From contig JASAMV010002937.1 of NCBI GenBank assembly GCA_030248065.1, positions 19,153 to 83,152 on the forward strand: 64,000 nucleotides of DNA. Direction: 5' to 3'. Positions 23,909-38,400 of this stretch are shown here, piece after piece (position 1 is the first letter of the stretch; each line of letters starts with the position of its first letter). The notes beneath the pieces were generated by a model. It ran no database searches, was not told where the DNA came from, and saw only the letters and a program-made list of their open reading frames with translations. Source of the DNA: Rhynchonema sp. JSB1_4. Its lineage: Eukaryota > Nematoda > Chromadorea > Monhysterida > Xyalidae. The translations under genes and the position numbers were made by a program.

Positions 23909-25307
23909 GAAATCCATCCGATGTCATAATTGTCAGCTGCGACTTCAAATACATATTTCTTTATTCAAACAGTCGCGTGACGACGCAACACCCGAACCGG
24001 GCCAATCACACCAACCTTGATATCGCGCATAAGACTTTTGTAAAAATTTGTTGATTTGCTGAATGTATTGCTGTCCCATCGGAAAATTTTCCAAATTTTC
24101 CACTGCGAATGATGACATCGGCAGGTGGAAATGTTTCGTTGAATACAATAAACAAGTACACAAGTGATGAACAAACTGTGTCGTTGTGAATGAAACATCG
24201 GCCTGCATGAATTAATTTTAAATTCAACATTTGATTGTAGATCACCTCCGTGCACCACCACTTCAGCGACGTGGCCGGCGTCCCCAGGCTGACGTGAATG
24301 CGTATCGAACGAGACATCGCCATATCCGTCCCGTTGACCACATCATTCGGACACGCAGTGGCGATTGAGCCCGCCCATGCAGGTCCTATCCAGTCAATGT
24401 TTAAGTGGCGTACACAGGGCTTTGGAAACGTTGGCTACATGCCCATTTATGGAATAACTCTGCCAAAAATTGTGTTGTGTTGGTGAGAGGAATTTTGTTA
24501 GGAATCCCATTTTGTTAAACCAGCTTTTATTCGTGATTCAACCAATTTCTGTGCGCTCATGGTACTGTCCTCTACTCAGAGCGTCAACTCCCATGTATAA
24601 TCTCTCGTGCTCACTTAGGACTGCTTGAGTTAACGACGATGACCGTTGACCACTTCGGATGACGACTGTACCACTAGCGATAATGTCGCCTTCGAAGTCC
24701 GATATACAGTATGATACATCACAGCTCAGAGCACCAGAAAACGCAGGTTTGTAGATGCAAAATGATGAAGAAGAAACGAAACAGTCGACAAAATAAAATT
24801 GTGAACATATATTGTACAAGAATTTCATGAAAATCTACATTTGTTTTTCTTGTATGAGCGTATACAATACAGAGCGAATCAAAAACAACATGAATCAAAA
24901 TTCAGCACAAAAACAAAAGCCAACCAAAAAGAATCGACGTGGATATGTGTGTCAGAACTCATGTGTGCACAAAAAGAAGACCACCATAATTATTGTACTG
25001 CAGCACTTGAAACATTGAATGAAGGTATAAATAAGCAAGCACGCCCACAAAGAAATGAAGAAGACACATAGTATAATAAAAACAGCACGAAAACAAAATA
25101 TATAATAATTTTGAATTGATTTTCCGACAAAAAAGTTTGTGGACTTTCCTCAGATATGCATGGCACAAATTGTTTTTGCGCGCAATCAAGGCAAGATTAG
25201 ATTTCAAATAATAAAACAAAAAATATGGACAAAAATAATATGCAAAATTATTAAAAAATAACAAAATAAGGGGTTGCTGAGGCACGCTTGCCAGCTGCAC
25301 CGAGATT
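23909..25307. other. Convergent intergenic region between lectin and SOS
   Basis: Holds two - strand coding-looking blocks I cannot assign. One at ~24536-24755 ends in TGA and reads ALSCDVSYCISDFEGDI and onward. One at ~24010-24400 contains NGTDMAMSRSIRIHV and SLKWWCTEV. They may be exons of an undetected small gene. AATAAA at ~24146 could be the lectin poly(A) signal. Weak sequence similarity links ~24000-24080, 27120-27270 and 29100-29180 (a GGCATCAGTAAA / ACGCG..C..CCAAG block in the latter two), suggesting a degenerate dispersed repeat. Confidence 0.35.
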
Positions 25308-28300
25308 TTAGCTCGGCCGCCGCTTGTTCTTGTACGTTTTCGGCGGCAACGGTGGACTGCTGAAACAAAATTACATAAATTGGGATTTTGTGAAAAAGTA
25401 GAAAAAATCCGATCAATGGGCATGATGACAAACGTGCGCAAATTATCCCAGCTCTCCAAATTGCAAATCACAAAAAGCTCCATCCGACGCAGCGATGTCG
25501 TAGGGGGAGGGTAGTAAAACGCGCCAAACGCAGTTCAGTATCCAGTACATGTCTGCCGAAAAAAATCTACACCCACAGAATCAGCTACCGTATCCGTGTT
25601 CATCACCAAGGCCAACTGTATCGCTGTTTCATGTAATATAATGTGTACAGATGGTCTCGGGCTTGGGTGCAGGTTGACTAATTTACAGGCGATAACAGCA
25701 ATCGTTCTGGCTTGCACCTACATATATTCTATCTGAACTTCTTGGTAGAAGTCATAAGAAAATCCTTCGGACATATTGCACCTATACATATGTAAATCCT
25801 AAACTTTTTGGTGGAAGTCATCCCGGCATCTTGAACCCAAAAAAGACAAAAAAACAAAACTCACATCACATTACTAGGTGTGGCGCCGCGGAGCCTGTCC
25901 GGCTTCGGGGGTCTCGGAGGTGGCGTGTGTTCCGTGAGCGTGGCAGCAGTCGTCGTCGTGGTTGTGTCGTCAGATGGCTGGCTGCCTGATGTTTCACTGG
26001 GTGGTACATCAACGGCAGAACCTAGTTCGGTCGGGGGTGACGCATTTCCAGCACTATCGCTCACCAATGTTGCACTGTCCTGCGAGTGCAATGAAGTGTT
26101 CAGTTTCGTAAAGGACGGTAATTATCGTGTCAGTCCGTTTTGTCAGTGAGACGACACAGTCATGGGTTCCTTCCTAATGCCACAATACAATAAGTAGAAC
26201 GGCAGGCCAGTTTCTAGACAGACACTTGCACGAACGTTGCATCATTCCCCAAACCAATGTACATGTAACCTGCGCGTTATACGGCTGCATGACTGAGCAA
26301 GGACATCTTTTGCAAGTGACCAGTAAAGTTTCAATTTGACAGGTAAAATATCGGCACTTTCAGCACTACAACCAATGGCAAGCAATTTGGCAAGCAAGCC
26401 ACTGGCAGGTAAAACAAATCGAATTTCTCAAAATATACCCCATCCCAAATCCACCATACCTGTCCACAGAGCACCCTAGTGGGTCGGATGCCGGTGCTGG
26501 CGGGCTTGCTGATGCACTGATTGAATGTTTGTGGACTGAGTGGCGCCGGTAGATCATTGACGTGGCCGGGGGCTCGTGGTGGCAACCTTGGCACGACAGG
26601 GGGTGGCGGACTGCTCGGCGATATTGGCGAGGTGGGAGAGGAGAGATGGAGACCGGATGCCTGCACATAAAGGGAACTGTAAAGTATACCAGTAGAGGGT
26701 TTTAATTTCAGAAATTTCCAGCCGCAATTCGCATTCGCCGTCGTTTTTGGGCTATTTGTGCCTAGAATTTCGTTTTGCGTGCCAAATGTGAAACTTTTTA
26801 GTGCAGGTGGCAGCCAACCGCCCGAATATTTCCATGCAAATATGAAATTTTTACATGGTGAACGAAACTGGTGGTGGTACCAAATCGGTCCACTATATAT
26901 GGGTTGCACTGCAGCTGCACTGTTCAGCTGGCTGAACAGATCGGTCAGGAATTTCGATAGATCCAGTTATGGCAACGTCGTGACCTTGTGCTTCAAGCAG
27001 AATTGAGATTCAGATTCACTAACACCAGAACTGCGACTAGCCAGAACAAAGCTAATAACCAAACAGCAATGAATACCTGATACGCCAGTGGCATCAGTAA
27101 ATAGCGTCATGATACGCAAAATAAAAAGTCACGCGCCCGCCGACCAAGCCACGACCAGAACCGGGTCGATCCGAACACCAAGTTTAATATCGCCCTTAGT
27201 AGTCGGACCGTTTCGTTTCCAGGCATGGCCATCGGAAAAGATCGAAAACGCAAACATCATCCCAGGTCGAACCTGATGTTCAAGCTCGTGCGTTGGCGGG
27301 AATTCAAATTTGGTGGCGGCACTTGGCTGTGTCAATTGATGTTGTTGTCCGTTTGCGGCGGCCGGTGACTTTTGTCGTCGTGGTGGCAGGGGCAGCACGT
27401 TGATCGATGGGGACACGCTGCCTGATGCTGCAAGGGAAGTGCATTTTTTGTGTGACCACAAACTCACACTTCGACACAATGATAATATGTATGTAGGTCG
27501 CATCAATTTTGTGACCAGCTTAAAAATTGTCATCCCACACAAACACAAATGTGTGCAACCCAACCACTGCGCTGGTCAACTCAAAGTTAGTGCGTTTTCA
27601 CTCAAGTCAATCACAACGCACGGCCGATTCAATAATTTACTCAATATTGCTTGCACTGATAGTTTGAGACACTTGACTATCCATCCAAAACCGAAGAAAA
27701 TCCCGTGGACCGAATCGGGGCTGGCATTCAGCAACGACCATTAGCGTTGACGTGACGAGTGAACAATCAGCCAGACAAGGCAGCGCACAAACATTAATTC
27801 ACAAAAAATACTTTCAGACAAACTCACTAACATGAGAAGCGTTATTCAGACGCAGAAATGTAACACTAATTGCGTTTCATCGTGCCACACGTAACGGACA
27901 CGATAATCAACAACGACCCTCCAACCTCTCCAACTTATGGTAAATTGAGAAATTACAAAAAATAGCAAAAACGAAACCAGGCAAAAACACCGCCACCACC
28001 TTACCATTAGCAGATGTCCGTTTCGATTTCGGCGGTCGAGCGGGTGGCGTGCTCAGAGGCACAGTAGTGTTACGTGGCGACCCAGGCCCGGGCGTACACA
28101 CATCGCGTACGTGACGGGGACCAGCGCCGTTGCCTGATTGTGCAAGGGAATGGGTGGGTGAGTCTGGGATGGTCATGCATCTGTGGGCGTCTGGTGCATT
28201 CGCACCGCCCGTCCGTCTGTGGAAACACGACCGAAACGGGCAACCAAAAACACGCGCTCCATCTCACACTGCACGACAGCGTGCATGACAAAGTGATGTT

Positions 28301-29469
28301 ATGTGGGGAATGTATAGTATTACGCTGGTCAAGACAACCAGTTGGATTCAAAATATCCTTCAAACACAAGAAAGTCGTTTGGTATGACTTATTTTGGAAC
28401 GTTTATTAAAGGACTGCTGCCATACGCCCATCGGTAACGCACAAGAACAACCCCGCACTCTCACATCACAGATCGGGCAGTGCCAAGTGTCGGGTTTTGA
28501 TGCCCTCAGATTTCCTCTTAGATGTCGGCACCCAAAAAAACTGCAGGTGTCAGGTGTCCTAATCACAAATAGGGATCGGAGTCGGTCATATGGAGCGACA
28601 AAGACGCTTTTTTCGACAGTACCGACATCGATGAAACTAAGACGCCGACTCCGACAACACAAGGTTTACCGACACAGATTTGATTGACATTTTTGACTGA
28701 CAAAGTGCCCTGAAGCACGCGCGGCGGCGTACCTCTGATCTCGACGATGGCAAAGTCCGATCCCATATCTCCATTGTCCACGTCGGTGATTGTCTGCTGT
28801 TGCTGCTGCAGGGGTGAGGTGCCACGCGGGGTCAGTGGCCTGAAATTGGCATCATCACAGCAAAATGAGCTGCTTTCATTGCCAACTTCGTCCTGTTTTC
28901 TACAAAGATGCAGTACGTGCCCCGGGCCTTCGTCAGATCCGGTGCACCGGGTAATCACCGAGATCCACATCAAGTTTGGCTGTGCTAACGCGGTCAATTT
29001 TTGTTTGCACTGCATTTTGTGAAAGACCAGGACCACTAATCAGCTCAAAAGCTGTTTGGCGTCGAGGAACACTCCTTACGAAGGTCGGAATTAGTGGCAT
29101 CAGTAAACCTCAGAATATCATTAATGCAAAAAATTACGCGACCAAGGCAAGACCAAGTCTGATTTCGCCGCTGTTACCTCGCATGATGACTATGCACAGA
29201 TAATTCTGACCAAACATTTATATGATCTGTAGCTTTGGCAGCGAAATGCGCGACTGATAACACGGTCTGCCATCACAATTCGCCAAACGCCCATACTTTT
29301 TCTGTTTCGCGCCTTCGCCAGCTGCGGCCGGGCTCGTGGCGCCGGCCGAGTTCAATGACCGAACCCTGGTCCTCTCCATAGATGTCACCTTGCCGGCACT
29401 GCTCACTGACAATTTGTGACTGCCCGACGATCGGAGGTATTCGCTCGGCAGCGGCGCGTAGCGAGGCGC
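25308..29469 (-). CDS. Sos: SOS exons 31-37: proline-rich SH3-binding tail
   Basis: Exons 29297-29469, 28733-28839, 28005-28163, 27273-27427, 26460-26660, 25865-26079, 25308-25359. Low sequence conservation but retained class II SH3 ligands: [33 protein letters not shown] and the terminal [13 protein letters not shown]. The last matches the LPPKTYKRE end of vertebrate SOS1. A polyglutamine/threonine flavour is visible (QQQQQ in exon 32, TTTTTT in exon 36). Exon 31's donor (AA/GTATGG) was chosen by phase and is the least certain junction. Other cassette exons in the 400-600 bp introns here are possible. No clear AATAAA was seen just after the stop. Confidence 0.85.
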
Positions 29470-32400
29470 CTGCAAATGGCAGAATAGGTATGCCGTCACA
29501 TTAACCTTGGGGGCACTCCAACCCAAGTCGCTCGATGCTTTTAACGTTGACACACGACACGACCGAACGGTTCGTCATATAAACGACTCGAATATCCGCC
29601 GTTGAATGCAGCCAACCAACTCACCAAATGCACCGCCCTGAACTCGTCGCCGCGTGGCTCCAATTGACACGACTGTTCGTACAACAAAGTGTCGAACGCA
29701 TCCCGTTCCTGACGTTCGTGCTCACCGTAACCCGACAGCGGGTTGAGCGACTCGAAGAAATGCTGCAAAGAAGAACCTATAAATGAATGTAGTCGACATG
29801 GACAAACAATTCGATGGGCATGACAACAAGCACTCAATGGGCACTGCTTGCTTACAGTCACGAGCGCGCCAGTGGTGCGTGAACTCTGAACCGCCACACC
29901 AAACGTATGGTCCCGGAAGGACTCGAACCTCCGACCTCCCAGCCACCAGGCCTGCACAGCCAGTTGCTCTACCAACTGAGCTACGGGAACGCGGTCTGGC
30001 TGCGGCTCAAAGTTGCACTTATAGGCAAACAAGCCATACTTTGCAGACCTGGACCTAAACGTATCACCCTGAATTCTTACACACTTGAAATGTTTCGGGT
30101 TACTGTAGCCACGTCGCGCGTGGCTTGCGTGTGAAAGAGCCAAGATCATGAAACATTTAGTGCGCGTTTGTGTGTGTTGTTTATCGGTCAACCGCGCGAG
30201 ACGTGGCTACAGTAACCCGAAACATTTCAAGTGTGTAAGAATTCAGGGTGATACGGTACTATCGTCTGGGGGTTTGCCTTTATACCTATGCAACCGTGCA
30301 GACACACACTGATTTACGCGCCACCGCGCTACAGGTCGCGCTGGCTCGCTGACTTCCATTCTACAGTTGTGTTTATCAAAAAAAACTTTCCGACAAGTAT
30401 GCACCAGTACAAAGGCACGTCCACGGATCATTTCGTACAATCGTGGCCCATCTATCATTTGTTTTCAATTATTTCTTGTTTGTTGTGGTTACTTAAAAAG
30501 TCAACAAAACATCATTCGAAGTGTTGCACACTTACAGCATGTGTAATACGAAACATTTCCACTTCCATTATCACAAACTCACCCAGCAAGACAGCGGGTT
30601 TGCCATGCTGCGAATTAATATGTAGAATCGGAGATTACCCCCAGAACCCGCAAATATCGCAATCAATTTTATCACAATCACTTTCAACCACCTCCATCGT
30701 CAATTTTTAAGGTTGAACTCGATGCGAAAAGGGGCAAAAGGAAGCTGAACGATGAAAACAACATTCACACAAGTTGTGTCTGTGTCGTGGCTGCTGCCTA
30801 AATGCCATTCAAAGTCAGCCAGCAAAAGTCCAGTGTCACACACACACGAGGCACTTTCGGACACAGCCGTAGCTCGCGGGGTTTGGAGACAAAAGGTTGC
30901 TCGTTGCACCAACCCACACCCAAACTTGGCCGAAACCTTGCCATAGGTTTGTTTGCGACAGGACAACTGTATGCCGCATCACGGCCACACCCACGCGCAA
31001 CCACGTCTGGTTCACATTGTTGGTTGAAATGTCACGCGAACAAAGTGAAAATAAAGATGTGCCACATCGCCTAGGTGGTCAGCAACACTTATCGGAACTT
31101 TTATATTGAAACAAAGTGCAAAAACACAAAAAAAAACAATCAGACACACACGCAAACAACATTGCGCCTCAAAAAAGAATAGCGGGTTACTGTATCATCA
31201 AAAGAGAAAATGTCAATTCAAAACCAATGTCCAATTTCTTTATTTGGGTTTTGTATGAAGTGCCCCGTTGCCCCATAAATCACTGCGCATTCACTCACGC
31301 GTCAGTGACGTAAACACGCACAAACGTGCAGTCACAACGGCAACCACATTCGACTTTCGGACGAACAGAAAATTTTCACATGAAACCATAAACTCAGTTG
31401 AACAAGGAGTGTACATACAAGAAACACCGTCCACGACTGTGACTGTTATCCATTAGAATCGAAACTTCATGCCAGGCACTTAATTCCATGTTCTGTTTGT
31501 ACACTTTGTGCTGTAATCTTCAAGCCAGATAATGCACACCTATAGCAGCGCGTTTTGGTTACGTCAATTTCGACTTGTGGTCACAGACCGGGCGGGGGTT
31601 CATCAGGGCGAATGCACCAGATGGCCACATGATCTCGAGATGTTTCTTATTCCAACATGCCGTAAGTTGATCATTCCCTCCACCTTTCTTTCATTACAAT
31701 CGCACCACCATTATGACCGCCGCCTTCCGACAAGCACAGTGGGAGTCGAACACAAAAACCACAGGTTGGGGGGCGACGTGAAAAACGAGCGGCAATTTCA
31801 CTGAATGAAGACGGAACAGCGGCTATGGGCCTTCATCTAAGACAAGCCCGGCGAGAGCTGTCATTCAAAAAAGTATCGAATGTGCGCACAACCAAGGTGT
31901 CGTACCTTTTGCCAGTGATGGGAACAAATGCGCCATGCGGAAAAATGCGCTGCCAAATAGGCATACAATTAGGGTTGCACCGGGTCTGAAGCAGCATCCC
32001 CACTCCCCCGTGTACTAACCGTGTATATGACTTCGTTTTCCACAGATTGTGACGGGGGAGATTAGTAATCTTTGTCTTGGTTGGTGCAAGGTGTTCAAAA
32101 AAACCATGCACTCAACTCATGTCAAAATTACTTCATATTGTTCAGTGACGGGATTCAAAGATCGGGCCGCGTAAGTCCATGGTGCCGGCATGGACCAAAG
32201 CCAAAAATTGGAGAACGTTGGCCAAATTTGTCGGGCTTCAATTCTCGGGACTTGTGTACTGCTGCTGGACCTTAGCTTTCAGGCCCGGCTCAGAGATCGC
32301 GGAACAACTCGGCCCAGGTCCAGTGATTTGGCTCCAAAAAGGCAAGTCCACGGCTTCATCTCATCTCATACCATATACCTGTCCGTTTCATTACCCAACC

Positions 32401-35400
32401 ACTACTCCCAAGTTCGGTGCAACACTAACCATCCAAAGTCTCCAACAGCAGGCAACGAGACACATCCACACGTAAAAAAAGTGTGCGCGAAGAAAACAAC
32501 ATTCATTCATTATATCATCACGCATAAACGGGCCACGCAAACCCACGCACAAACTTGAGAACCGTTGAGCACCTCTGGCACACAATGGGTCTTGTAGTTC
32601 CGTTGGTAACTACACCATGTAGGTATGTTGAGCTGGACTAAAATACATGCATTTAATGTGGTACTTCTGAACCGGAACTGACCCGGGGCGTATTTCAGCA
32701 CTTCAAGAGCCTAGCTGTCAGAAAGTGCCCTGCCCAAAACGGTGATTTCGCACAAAATGAAAGTTTAGACGTTTTCAAGAAAGTTCAAAACAGAGAAGCA
32801 CTGCGCCGTAAGATTTCATTCACAAAGCATAACCGCGAGCGGACGCGAAATGTTCCCCATTGAAAACATCACCGTTCAACAGAAGAGCGCGCGCAGCAGG
32901 GAAAGAGCGCAGCGACAATTTTTGGTGGACTGACTGACTCAATGTGCGACGGTTGACAGCGATGTTTGGAGATGGAAGTTATGGTGAAACAAGCGAGCAC
33001 ACACAAAGGAACCATGAAATGTTAACAGATTAGGTACATTTGCAGAGGTGTGCTACCATCGTATCATCTTGATATGTAGAATTTCGTGAAGATAGATACT
33101 GTGCCAAAATAATAAATAGCCCAAATCGAAGTCTTCAACGTCTGGGTATAAGCTGGGCCGAAAGCCATAGAAAGGGTCACACATCAGGGCACGAAATACA
33201 AGCAACACTCCTTCCGTCCCACCAGACAGTGCCAATTTAAACTACGTGGAGCTTAAAAAGCAAAGTGGATCCTGGTATTGATATTGATACATACCTATTG
33301 AGGTGGTTGGGGGACTGGAGAAAGCCGGTTAGAGCAAGACCGCTTTCAGCAAGAAAGAGAGCAGAACCAAAAGAGCAGAGCTCTTATTTGCTTAGGCGTA
33401 CACTTAGGCTTAGTTTCGTGTTTGGGCCTAGGCTTGGGCGAGGCCCATTCCTTTTAGGTTGCTCTTTTGCACTGTACTGAATGCAGTAATGTTGGTCTGC
33501 TTCGCCCTGCTTTCGCAGACAGACCGAGGCGCCAGGGCTCGTCAGTGCGAACTCCTGGCAAATTTGCTCCCAAAAAGCCCCACCAACATATCTTATTGCT
33601 GGGCTATAATATCATTGCGTGCAAACTCAAACAGTTTTTCTGCTGTTTTTCTTGCCCAAAGTGCTCTTGCTCCAACTTTTCTCAATCGCCACCTACATTA
33701 TGTATGAGGGTAAATATACGGCATGCGAGCAACAAACTCACCAACAGTCCTTTCCGTGACGTCACAGCATTTGCAATAGCAACACTGCTCAGTTGTTCAT
33801 ACGCAGCCAGAGACAGCAGCGGCAGAGTGTCGGAAATATGGACCAAATCCATGGACTGTTTGGCCATAAACATATCCCTTCGTGTTACACCACGTCGATT
33901 TGTTAATCGCATTACGTAGGCAGGCACACTGATGTTTCACAGTGTGCTCTCGAATAATTGTTTTTTTGTCACTTCCTTGTTTCTGAATGTTGTTGCATAA
34001 ATAAATATTGCTTCTCGTCTCGGTTGCGAGGATGTTACGGTATCAAGCTCGGTCATAGAAGTGAATCCCATCGGATTTACATCGGTCACGCACGTGACAC
34101 GACTCGAATGCGTTAAATAATAGCCTGCGAACAACCTTACTTCGGTGTTGTTGGTAAATAGCTGGAAATTCCTAACTGAAAACATGTCACGTGGTGACAA
34201 AGGCACAACTAATCCGATCGCCAAGATTGATACCGCCATACATACAAGATTACGAGTGCCTAACAATCAAGAGTCAGAATGAAAAAACCATGTGCCACAA
34301 TTTGGCTAATGGACCGAAGGCGAGCAAATGTTCCGAAACCGACCGGGAGCTTAAATTGCCGAACAAACTCAAATTCTAAAAACAGAAATAGACGGCGCAC
34401 TTACCTGATTGACTGTTATACCTGATAAATGTCTAGACAGAGTGTGTGTCAGCATCCTAAAAATCATTTGAGCGCAGATTCACACTGTTAGGTTGAACAA
34501 ACGACAAAAAAACATTGATAACAGAGTTAGCCAAGAACGCCAAAAAAGAAGATACATACAGCACTGTGGACGTCTAAGTATGAATCACGGATATAAAAAC
34601 AAAAGAAGATTTAGATAACAAAACCAAATGCGAATACCGTATAGCATGCAGAACGGACCGGAAATTGGTCAAAATGAAAGAGGAGCACGTTCTTGGAATG
34701 TGGGAGACAGATGCACACACATTTGGCGCGCCGGAAACGTGAACCAAATTACACATACAGGGTGGGGTGAAGAGGATACACGACTGTTTGTTGAGTACCA
34801 AACATGTCGTCTATATATTGATTCGTAGCACACGAAATGGTTACAGTGGGTACCGTCCGAATACACGAAGAATCCCAACGCCCAATACATAATACGCTGC
34901 TTTTCGTGGTGGCCGGACAGTTGAGCAAACCCTATTCTGATCACGCAAACAAACCTCCAACGACTTTTTTCCATGCTCATACTGGTCTAACTCAAACCGG
35001 CCTTGCCCAACTGTCAATCTGCCCCATGTTTGTGCACAGATGTTCTTGTACCTTAACGTTACGCATTATGCATCCACAAATGCTCCATGGCCGGATGTTT
35101 ACATACAGAGTCAAATCATGCCGTGTATATTATAGTGGTGTCATTGATACATAGGTGGGTTACACAAGACAAAATAAATATGTAGTCATTTAGACAAACA
35201 AATTTTACAGACGCCCGCCCGCGTGATACGAAACAGTCACACTTCAAAATGATATGAAAGCTGTTGACATTATGTACCCACGCCCGGCATACGGAATGTG
35301 AGTTATCAGCAAAAAGAATTAAAACGCCCTTCTTCTGTTGATTTGTGTATTATTATGATTTATGAAGAGAAAACAACACAAAAAACAGAAACAGATGACA

Positions 35401-38400
35401 AGAAATGCAAAGACATGAATATCGTTGCTCAATTTGGTGGAATGAATGTTCCACCTGACCAAAACAGGAAGTTTAGAACGGAAACTACTGAAATTAATCT
35501 CTGAATGAGCCAACCGCATGCTCATTCATAGTAAACAATCCTTGAAATCTGAACTTTTCCTCATCTCGCTGAACTACTGTATGGTATGTGATGAGGCGCA
35601 GTCACGCACAGTATGTGCACCATTACACCACCTCACTGGACTGGTGTTTTTACAAAAAGTTGCAAAATGAGTAAGAGTAAGCCGGTCCCACGGTTCTATT
35701 TCTGGTGATTCCTCATCAGAGCAGCAGCACATAAACCTGCCGACTACAGTTTACTACAACGTGGGTGCGAGAGGGAGAGAAGAGACCAACAACTGTCCGG
35801 GACTCAGATTCCCATTCATAAAATAGCAATGGACGATTATTGAGGCCCAGTCGCGCGGAGAATTATATCTCACTATAAAACTCCAAATTTCTCCACCCCA
35901 CAATTTTCCAGGTAGTGCAAAACTGCGTGGGCTTCACGTTTCCATTCATAAAAGCCGCTTCACGCGCGCAAGTCACAATGCACCACGAAGTTTGGCCAAA
36001 ACCGCGACCAAACATTTTGGTTCCATTCTCAAGTGAAAGGATTGAGAAAGGGAACCTTTCCTCAAAATGCGACGCTCACAGATGTTGCCACACTCCGTTA
36101 TTCTTACGCTCTTTCAGGCTAACAAATGTGAAGCGGAAACGAAAAATTACACCGCGTGCTTGCACTGAGATGAGTCTGGTCTTCTCGAGTTTAGCCGAAT
36201 TTTAGAGAATGAAATTTCAGAGCACATCGAAAGCAATGAGAACATGGAGAGACATAAAGATATGCGCGCAACAAAGGGTATACCAAAGAGTACGTGTCTG
36301 CATATCTGTGCACCATATTCACGCGTAACAACACAAATACACCAGACAAGCATCACGTGACTCGCGCCCGTGACTGCCACAATAAGCCCGGTCCGGTGTG
36401 CCGTTGCGTGGGTGTTGCGCCAGCTGCACCAAGTACAGGCCAGCCTCCTTGCAGTGGCCAATGCAGTATTTTGGCACAGTGGAAACACTACTCCACATGG
36501 TGAACAAAAGCACATTACGGTTTCTGATGTGCCGGTGACCGAATTTATAAATAGCCAACGAATATTCATTATATGGTGACCAAGTAAATATGTAGGTCCC
36601 GTCCCGCTATAAAGAGGCGGCACAGCTGAACTGAGTAAGCAAGGGCACAGCACACTAGGCCATGATTACATCGTGAGCAGCAACCGTAAGTAAAAACTAC
36701 AAGTGGGCAACAGCCCGACCTGTTTTATGAATGGGGAACTGAAACTGCGGCTCGTTTTCCAGTTTGTGCGGGATACGGTAGCACTTTTGGGTTCGGTTTG
36801 ACAGGTTACCGCGCGGGTTGTTGGGGACAAAGGCGCAATACATGCTATACAAATACATGACAATGCATGCTTGCTGTCATGCTCACTTCGTCTGGTAAAT
36901 TTGGTATCCAGATCCACGCTCAGATTAGACAGAAATCACACATTCACGCCAACCGAGACAGTAGGCAAGCTTGAAGCCAGTAGTTTTATAATCTAATTTC
37001 GGAATGAGCTGTCCGAACAAGAAACCAATTCATGCTTCATTCGCACGTAAAGGAGGCAACAAATACACAATCGACGAAAAACATACGCCACTCGACACCC
37101 AATGGCCTCATTCCGCATGTGCCGTATTTTTATGAGTGAACAACTTGCTCGTACGTCACCAACCCAACCTACACCGACACCACAACAGTTGCACCGCCAC
37201 ACAACACACTGGCACTGACTGATTGACGATGGAAAGCGGAACCAAAAACACAGACACACACACACCCACGCAAACGTGCACCATTTTCAAGAGACCAACG
37301 AGAATCACCATTGTTGTTGATCGTATATTGCTGAAGATTTTTATCTTTTCGCTGTTTCACTTGCTCAACTGTGTCGTGAAAACTGTTGTCTCGAACTACT
37401 TGGTTTCATACAGAAATGAAGAAACATTTTAGTGCGATTCCGCCATCACAAAAACACGTTTCCAAGAGCTAGCTGATGGCAAGGACTAAAATATGAAATA
37501 ATCAAAAAGACAATAAACCACATATAAAATAAAAATTCACTCACCCTAATTGTGGGTTCCTCGGTGAGTTTGTACGGGTTCTGCTGATACATTTGAATGT
37601 CCTGTATGACGTCACCGATCTTGCGACATTTGTGGAACGAAATCATTGGGCCTGCAATACATTTTATTAGGTGATGTTTCAATTCGAAAATTGCAGCGTT
37701 GCAGTTGGGGTTCGGCTCCGGCTTTGTAGCCATCAAATCTCATACAGCTACACTCAAACCGCTGTCTGTCAGTGGCTACAATGGCAAAAACCGTGGTTTT
37801 AGGGCTTTTGACAAAAATTTTGGTCGTACGCCAACCCCCCCCCCAAACAATTCCAAATCTGCGAGGCGGCTAGTTCAAGGTGGCTTGACCAAACACATAC
37901 TGTAGATGAATGACTAATTTGACATTCATTCTCTCAAAAATTGCGACCAACAAACTACATTTACATTGCGATTTTCCAAAAAATGTTTCGCAAGTTATGC
38001 AAATTTAAGACAGGTTTCAGATGCCACAGTATCCAGAAGTCATAATACTCCACTGAAAACCAATAAAACTATCAGATTGACGCAGATCGCATAACTCCGA
38101 CAAAACAACTCAGCACATCTAGTCCAGCTCAGTGATGTTTTATCCAAACTATAAATAAACTCACATGGTTCACTGACAGTCTGCACACTCATCGTATCAG
38201 CGTCAACTGCATTGCCCACGTTGCTCTCCAAGATCGTTTTTTTGCCAGTGACAAGGAAAAACAGAATACTTAGATGATGTCCTGAATGAAAATAAATTTC
38301 ATCAATAATCAAAAGCATGAGATTCATAAATACGTGCGTATCGTTGCTATTGGTAATACACAACATAGAAAAGCAAGTGAAACGAACAGTATTCCGTAAA

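Larger units (their letters stand above)
29763..37544. other. SOS 7.8 kb intron (between exons 29 and 30)
   Basis: Holds the tRNA-like element (29880-30012), a hairpin MITE (30061-30254), the stem-loop repeat copy 2 (33473-33544) and a weakly coding interior. A - strand frame 33937-34266 begins with a convincing signal peptide ([20 protein letters not shown]) and continues ~90 residues. A Cys-rich - strand stretch lies at ~36320-36500 ([17 protein letters not shown]). Either could be an exon of a nested secreted-protein gene, but no complete model could be built. The rest shows no gene. Confidence 0.45.

Noticed and set aside
29541..30191. 216-codon - strand frame containing [11 protein letters not shown]
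   Set aside because: Its middle is a translation of the tRNA-like core. Only the 29625-29762 part is real, as SOS exon 30.
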